DNA of 17,004 nt from Clostridiaceae bacterium (GTDB lineage Bacteria > Bacillota > Clostridia > Acetivibrionales > DUMC01), in contig JAAZDH010000357.1 of NCBI GenBank assembly GCA_012512865.1, positions 1-17,004 of the forward strand, read 5' to 3'. This document shows, piece after piece, positions 13,307 through 17,004 of this stretch. Every line of letters begins with the position of its first letter. The stretch's first letter is position 1. Under the pieces are notes generated by a model that did not search any database, was not told the DNA's origin, and worked only from the letters and a program-made list of their open reading frames with translations. Position numbers and translations under genes: made by a program.

Positions 13307-14530
13307 TTAAAAACTCACCGTATGTTTACTTAACTGGCCTTTAAACCGGCTGCTGCATGCTATGATAACTATCCATAATACCGTAATTATAGCTTCTGCA
13401 TAAAAAGGATAAGCAGGGTTTACATGATACAAAAATGCTCCCGGGTATGTAACCAGCCCGATTGCAATGTTTCTAATAGCTATATATACCGACAGTATGA
13501 AGCCTTTATTGTTCTCATCAGTGATATTTTTCGCAAGGATAGCCTGTGAAAACAAGAGGATTGAGCGGCCTATTCCCCTAAAAAAGAATGCGGACACCAG
13601 CGAAAAAATGGTGCTGCTTCCAAGGATTACGAAAAGCGTTGATACGAAAAAAACAATGTTTCCGGCAATGAGTACAGTATAAGGCTTTACTTTTTTCTCG
13701 CTTATTCCAAGCAGGAAGTTAAAGATAGCAGAACCTATGTGTAAAACTGTAGAAGCCACGCCAATATATTCCAAGGAGAAATTCCAAACTTCCTCTGCAT
13801 ACAGGGTAACAAAAGCTTGACCAATGTTTTGTGCAGAAACTATAATTGTAAGAATAATAATCATGCTTGACATCTGTTTTAAAGGGTTTATGGCATCAAA
13901 TAATTTAGGTATACTATTTTTTGTTAAAAAATCCGCATGATGATATTCAACTCTCTTTTCAGGTTTAGCTTTGGCAGCTTGCCTGGATAATAAGAGGGTA
14001 CATACAGTAGCCAGCGAATATAAAACAAAGACTAAAAAATATAGAGTTTCTTTTCCAAAGGAAGTAATTACTTCTCCTCCTACTGCCGGGGCAATAATGG
14101 AACCAATGGGGCCGGCGCTAAACACAAAAGCATAGCCTGCCATTTTATTGCCAGTGGTGTCGTAATTAAGAATATATATGGCGATGGCAGGAGCACAAAC
14201 CCATGTTAAGGCATAGAATATTTGTCCTACAAGCATCCACTGCCAGCTGTCTGCAAACATCCATATCAACGGTGCAGGTATCGTGATAGCCCATCCAAAA
14301 ACAATTGCATTCTTGCTGCCTGCAAGGTCTGACCAGATTCCGCCTGCTATTGCCAATACACCTAAAAAAGAAGGAATTGACATTATAAATCCAACAATGA
14401 TATCATTACCGCCGACTTCCTTTATATGTATGGGGAAAAAGCTTGTATACATGGCCAGTCCCAGAGCCCATAGCAGTTCAGCAGCAAAAAGCAAAATCAT
14501 ATCCTTGCGAAAACGCTTGATGTTATTCAT
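13307..14530 (-). CDS. MFS transporter
   Basis: A 407-residue major facilitator superfamily protein with about 12 hydrophobic helices and a central cytoplasmic loop (SRQAAKAKPEKRVEYHHADFLTKNS). A motif-A-like loop is present after helix 2 (GGIWSDLAGSKNAIVFG). The start is the ATG at 14530 (MNNIKRFRKDMILLFAAELLWALG), which has GGGGAG 4 nt upstream. A longer frame from 14584 would add 18 residues that overlap the candidate operator. It follows two amidohydrolase genes on the same strand after 154 bp but has its own promoter. It may import the substrate or export the product of those enzymes; this is inference from proximity only. No substrate can be read from the sequence. Confidence 0.88.
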   Translation of the reverse strand: MNNIKRFRKDMILLFAAELLWALGLAMYTSFFPIHIKEVGGNDIIVGFIMSIPSFLGVLAIAGGIWSDLAGSKNAIVFGWAITIPAPLIWMFADSWQWMLVGQIFYALTWVCAPAIAIYILNYDTTGNKMAGYAFVFSAGPIGSIIAPAVGGEVITSFGKETLYFLVFVLYSLATVCTLLLSRQAAKAKPEKRVEYHHADFLTKNSIPKLFDAINPLKQMSSMIIILTIIVSAQNIGQAFVTLYAEEVWNFSLEYIGVASTVLHIGSAIFNFLLGISEKKVKPYTVLIAGNIVFFVSTLFVILGSSTIFSLVSAFFFRGIGRSILLFSQAILAKNITDENNKGFILSVYIAIRNIAIGLVTYPGAFLYHVNPAYPFYAEAIITVLWIVIIACSSRFKGQLSKHTVSF

Positions 14531-14583
14531 ACAGCTCCCCGATCCAATATTAAGCACTAAAAAAGCTAATGCATACCAATACA

Positions 14584-14616
14584 ATAATTATAATTATGCG
14601 GCAATTATAATTGCCG
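14584..14616. promoter_or_regulatory. Two adjacent AT-rich palindromes in the MFS leader, candidate operator
   Basis: CGGCAATTATAATTGCCG (14599-14616) and ATAATTATAATTAT (14584-14597) are both perfect palindromes and share the core AATTATAATT. They lie about 16-48 bp downstream of the predicted MFS transcription start, where a bound repressor would block elongation. The larger one could also fold as an RNA hairpin. Confidence 0.5.
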
Positions 14617-14638
14617 GCAGTGGAGGGCATATATTGAC

Positions 14639-14667
14639 ATTATAGCACGGGCAGTTCTTGTTTACAA
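14639..14667 (-). promoter_or_regulatory. Sigma-A promoter of the MFS gene
   Basis: On the minus strand TTGTAA (14667-14662), a 17-bp spacer and a perfect TATAAT (14644-14639) precede the palindromes and the ATG at 14530. The leader is about 100 nt. Confidence 0.55.
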
Positions 14668-14684
14668 ATAGAATTGAACAGCTG

Positions 14685-15473
14685 CTATATCCCCAGGAGC
14701 CTTTTTGCGTTCAGCCCGAAAATATCCTTTTTTTCGTCGTCACTGATCTCGGCCAGGGCTATTCTTCCCAGGTTAAAACTCCCGTCATAAAATGGCATGT
14801 CTGTTCCAAACAACACTTTTTTTGAACCGGCTTCTCTTACAAGCCATTCAACGTTGCCCTCGTAAGCCATGGAGAGCACCAAATCAAGGTAAAGATTATC
14901 ATGCATGCATGCCAGCTCCACGGCCTTTTCCATTGCCTTGATGTCACTGCCCCCGGCATGCCCCATGATAAAATTTGCTCTTGGATACATACCTGCTATT
15001 CTGCCGACGGCAAGTATACTATCCATGCCCCAGGTGTGCATAAGCACGGGGCACCTCCTTTTATCAGCCTCCTCATAAACAATGTGATAATACTTATGAT
15101 CCATGGGATATTTATGAAAACCCGGATGGACTTTTATACCTTTTACTTGCGGTATTTTAAGACACCTGTCTATTTCCGCCCTGATTTCCCCTGGATAATT
15201 GGGATTTATTGCAGCATACCCTATGAAGCGTCCGGGATATTTCTTGACAGTTTCCATCATAAAATTATTGCCATACGCATAATCGGGGCCGATGGCTGCA
15301 TGGGCGGAAATACACGCTGCATCTATTCCCAGGGCATCCATGTTCACCAGCATATCTTCTGCTGTTTCCTTCGGGCCGTGAAATGCAGCCCATGGCCCCA
15401 GGTGGGCATGACAATCTATAACAAGTATATCATCAAGGGGCAATCCCCTTTTAACCTTTCCAGCGTCAGTCAT
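14685..15473 (-). CDS. Amidohydrolase-superfamily (amidohydrolase_2 / COG2159-type) metal-dependent hydrolase
   Basis: A 262-residue TIM-barrel hydrolase or decarboxylase-like protein with a full set of metal and catalytic positions: His22-x-His24 on strand 1 (VIDCHAHLG), the KVHP segment with Lys114 and His116, His146 (PVLMHTWG), His172 (FIMGHAGG) and Asp225 (VLFGTDMPF). It is probably cytosolic and no signal peptide is seen. The reaction cannot be assigned: the family includes decarboxylases and C-N or C-C hydrolases. The ATG overlaps the stop of the upstream paralogue (ATGA, 15470-15473) and AGGAGG is 9 nt upstream inside that gene, so the two are coupled. The MFS gene follows. Confidence 0.88.
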   Translation of the reverse strand: MTDAGKVKRGLPLDDILVIDCHAHLGPWAAFHGPKETAEDMLVNMDALGIDAACISAHAAIGPDYAYGNNFMMETVKKYPGRFIGYAAINPNYPGEIRAEIDRCLKIPQVKGIKVHPGFHKYPMDHKYYHIVYEEADKRRCPVLMHTWGMDSILAVGRIAGMYPRANFIMGHAGGSDIKAMEKAVELACMHDNLYLDLVLSMAYEGNVEWLVREAGSKKVLFGTDMPFYDGSFNLGRIALAEISDDEKKDIFGLNAKRLLGI

Positions 15474-16228
15474 AACTTGATACCTCCTATAAGGTTCTCA
15501 AGGTTTCCTGATGCAATCATCTGCTTTTCCTTGTTGCTGATTCTTGCATATTTTATGAGACTTATGGCAGCAGCGCCTGAAAGTACCGGCATTCCTGTAC
15601 CGAATATTAACCTGTGTGCTCCAAATCGCTTGCATATCTCCAGTATACCGTCAAATCCCTTGTAACCACTGGTTTCTACATGTAAACCCGGGAATTTCTC
15701 AAGTAATGCGTATAAATTCCTGTTAATACGGTAATTAACATCGGATAAAATTACAATAAGCCCAGGATGATTCAAACATAAATTGTGCAGCTCATCCCAC
15801 GTAACCTGGTCAAGGCCGGCAATCAAGGGTATTTTACACTTCTCCAGCATGTCGAACAATTCCCCGCAGTTCCATCCAGATATGCTGTAACCATGATCGG
15901 AAACGGAAGGGAATATCCTTACTGCCTTGATGTTGTTTTCCCTTAACTGCTCCTTCAATAAGGCAGGCGCGGGGAATTCACCCGTATGGTGATGCATGGC
16001 AACCCATACCGGGTAAAGGAAGGGATAAGCTGCAATTTCACCCATGAGCATCTTGTTCCCGGTTTTCATGTCGTATTCCCTTGCCATGGAGTGGTATACA
16101 AGGGCCTTCTTTATGCCGTAATTATCCATTTTCTTTATTAATTCATCAAGCGTGGAAAAGGACCCGGGATACTTTACACCCCTCATACCGAACGAGCAAT
16201 TGCAATCAAAAAAGTTCAACGGCTCCAT
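15470..16228 (-). CDS. Amidohydrolase-fold protein lacking all metal ligands (pseudoenzyme)
   Basis: A 252-residue protein that aligns by eye along its length with the downstream hydrolase but has lost the active-site residues. HxH is Asn10-Cys-Ser12 (FDCNCSFG), KVHP is VRIFP (residues 103-107), the HTW position is in LIAGLDQ, GHAGG is LSDVN (161-165), and the GTDMP aspartate is Gly212 (FGTGMP). It therefore cannot bind metal in the family manner and may serve as a regulatory or structural partner of the coupled active enzyme, or bind ligand. A His-rich MHHHTGE (residues 78-84) is notable. I chose the ATG at 16228, which has AGAGGAG 5 nt upstream; the in-frame ATG at 16243 lies before that site. 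It is the first gene of the pair. Confidence 0.82.
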   Translation of the reverse strand: MEPLNFFDCNCSFGMRGVKYPGSFSTLDELIKKMDNYGIKKALVYHSMAREYDMKTGNKMLMGEIAAYPFLYPVWVAMHHHTGEFPAPALLKEQLRENNIKAVRIFPSVSDHGYSISGWNCGELFDMLEKCKIPLIAGLDQVTWDELHNLCLNHPGLIVILSDVNYRINRNLYALLEKFPGLHVETSGYKGFDGILEICKRFGAHRLIFGTGMPVLSGAAAISLIKYARISNKEKQMIASGNLENLIGGIKL

Positions 16229-16317
16229 AGTATCTCCTCTCATTCATACACTTTTTCACAAGGCGTCTATTTTCATTAGCCGGTCTTTCCATCAATCCAT
16301 TCTTCCACCAATAATCC

Positions 16318-16341
16318 TTTTATACAACATTTTATACAATA
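16318..16341. repeat. 12-bp tandem duplication
   Basis: TTTTATACAACA (16318-16329) is followed directly by TTTTATACAATA (16330-16341), one mismatch. It lies in the 16244-16833 intergenic region upstream of the amidohydrolase genes, in their predicted leader. Confidence 0.65.
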
Positions 16342-16347
16342 ATAAAC

Positions 16348-16376
16348 AGTATATCATTTTATGAAGCTGGATACAA
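16348..16376 (-). promoter_or_regulatory. Possible promoter of the amidohydrolase pair
   Basis: On the minus strand TTGTAT (16376-16371), a 17-bp spacer and TATACT (16353-16348) give a fair -10 and a weak -35. The leader would be about 115 nt. AT-rich alternatives nearby cannot be excluded. Confidence 0.3.
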
Positions 16377-16476
16377 CTGCTTGTAACGCTTTTCCTGCTT
16401 TTTAAAACAGCTTTCAAGTATCCTTTGCATGTTTTGGCCGGGAATTCTCCTGGTGCCAACCTGGCCCTGGCTATAT

Positions 16477-16520
16477 AAAAGGGAGGGGGTTATTTTACAA
16501 TAATAACCCCCTCCCTTTTT
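16477..16520. terminator. Orphan bidirectional terminator between divergent genes
   Basis: AAAAGGGAGGGGGTTATT (16477-16494) and AATAACCCCCTCCCTTTT (16502-16519) form a perfect 18-bp stem with a 7-nt loop, with a T-run on both strands. The neighbouring genes are transcribed away from it (15470-16228 leftward, 16834 onward rightward), so no visible gene ends here. Confidence 0.8.
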
Positions 16521-16601
16521 AGTTTATGAATATCCTACAATAATACCTTTACAATAATGCCCCTTTTTCGTGAAAATTTGAGCTTGATTTAAAAGGTGAA
16601 T

Positions 16602-16782
16602 ATGCCAATAGCAACTTACGAGTTGCACACTTACGAGTTTATAATTGGTGAAGTGATTACAGATATTTGTACAAAGACAACAAGGACTCATATCCAGCTT
16701 TGCAAGGGAACTGGAAGGGATTGACGCAAAAATGAGCAATGTGGGGTCTGTGGACTTGAAAAAGCCTTATGAGATGTTATAA
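16602..16782 (+). pseudogene. Decayed small ORF with at least two frame changes
   Basis: Three plus frames join into one plausible protein tail. From the ATG at 16602 one reads MPIATYELHTYEF and IIGEVITDI. The next frame gives YKDNKDSYPALQ (16670-16705). The third frame gives ARELEGIDAKM, SNVGSVDLKKPYEML and a TAA at 16780-16782. Each piece has ordinary amino acid composition only in that stretch and becomes cysteine- or Arg-rich outside it. The family is not recognised. The stop codon overlaps the -10 of the beta-galactosidase promoter. Chance open frames remain possible. Confidence 0.35.
16614..16643 (+). repeat. 15-bp tandem duplication
   Basis: ACTTACGAGTTGCAC (16614-16628) is followed by ACTTACGAGTTTATA (16629-16643); the first 11 bases are identical. 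In the decayed ORF this duplicates five codons (TYELH, TYEFI), so it keeps frame. Confidence 0.6.
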
Positions 16783-16783
16783 T
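16756..16783 (+). promoter_or_regulatory. Sigma-A promoter of the GH35 gene
   Basis: TTGAAA (16756-16761), a 16-bp spacer and a perfect TATAAT (16778-16783) lie about 50 bp before the GTG start. Transcription should begin near 16790. Confidence 0.6.
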
Positions 16784-16833
16784 TTAGCTTATGATTGAAT
16801 ATAGAATCATTGAGTATAGGGAGGAAACATATA

Positions 16834-17004
16834 GTGGGTAAATTGGAAATCCGCGGCAAACAATTTTTCTACAATGATAAGCCTTTTAGAATCATATCCG
16901 GTGCCATCCATTATTTTCGCGTAGTACCTCAATACTGGGAAGACAGGCTGTCAAAACTTAAGGCTTGTGGTTTCAATACGGTAGAAACATACATACCCTG
17001 GAAC
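16834..17004 (+). CDS. Beta-galactosidase, glycoside hydrolase family 35, N-terminal fragment
   Basis: The first 57 residues of a GH35 enzyme, which removes terminal beta-galactose from oligo- or polysaccharides by a retaining mechanism. The opening FFYNDKPFRIISGAIHYFRVVPQYWEDRL and KLKACGFNTVETYIPWN is highly characteristic of the family, with the SGxxHYFR and TYxPWN segments lining the active site; the catalytic glutamates lie beyond the window. The start is a GTG with AGGGAGG (16818-16824) 9 nt upstream. No signal peptide is seen, so the enzyme is probably cytosolic. It is divergent from the amidohydrolase genes. Confidence 0.92.
   Translation, partial: MGKLEIRGKQFFYNDKPFRIISGAIHYFRVVPQYWEDRLSKLKACGFNTVETYIPWN

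Noticed and set aside
14901..15665. Plus-strand open frame of 254 codons opposite the two amidohydrolase genes
   Set aside because: The opposite strand encodes recognisable metal-binding motifs and an overlapping gene pair; this frame is Ile/Cys/His-rich shadow sequence spanning both genes.
16524..16739. Minus-strand ORF of 71 codons ending next to the orphan terminator
   Set aside because: It has a plausible position for terminator use but a cysteine- and serine-rich composition, no ribosome binding site, and it lies opposite the frame-hopping remnant that reads better on the plus strand.

Overview
The window looks like a chromosomal segment of a low-to-moderate GC Firmicute, most likely a Clostridia member. 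The evidence is the heavy use of AGG/AGA for arginine, strong GGAGG-type ribosome binding sites, consensus sigma-A promoters, an ECF sigma/anti-sigma pair and an AzlCD pair. No phage, insertion sequence, CRISPR array, tRNA or rRNA was found.

Layout. (1) 1-3496, plus strand: the 3' end of pheS, then pheT (with an acidic/lysine repeat insertion) and a protein-L-isoaspartate methyltransferase. (2) 3539-8642, plus strand: a perfect consensus promoter, a short leader that may encode a 20-residue peptide overlapping an intrinsic terminator, two half-size ABC exporters forming an asymmetric heterodimer, and glucose-6-phosphate isomerase, closed by a bidirectional terminator. (3) 8625-11821, minus strand: an ECF sigma factor followed by a large membrane-anchored anti-sigma/beta-propeller gene. 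The second gene is broken by one frameshift and one in-frame amber codon, and would be exactly 819 codons if repaired by one base. (4) 11940-13198, plus strand: azlC and azlD, with an 18-bp palindrome on the promoter. (5) 13307-16228, minus strand: an MFS transporter with its own promoter and two palindromes, and two translationally coupled amidohydrolase-fold proteins, one canonical and one that has lost every metal ligand. (6) 16244-16833: a gene-poor stretch with an orphan terminator, short repeats and a decayed ORF. (7) 16834-17004: the start of a GH35 beta-galactosidase.

The most distinctive property is the abundance of degenerate short tandem repeats. A nine-unit 13-bp array fills the whole sigma/anti-sigma spacer. 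Two 18-bp (hexapeptide) minisatellites lie in the anti-sigma gene and a 6-bp array lies in pheT. Short duplications occur in the pheS-pheT spacer, at the pheT stop codon and in the 16.3-16.6 kb spacer. In two cases the duplicated unit contains the stop codon of the upstream gene, which suggests that spacers and protein loops here grow by tandem duplication.

The best functional leads are the active/inactive amidohydrolase pair, the possible leader-peptide attenuator before the ABC exporter, and the AT-rich palindromes shared by the azlC and MFS promoters. All calls come from reading the sequence; no database search was run.
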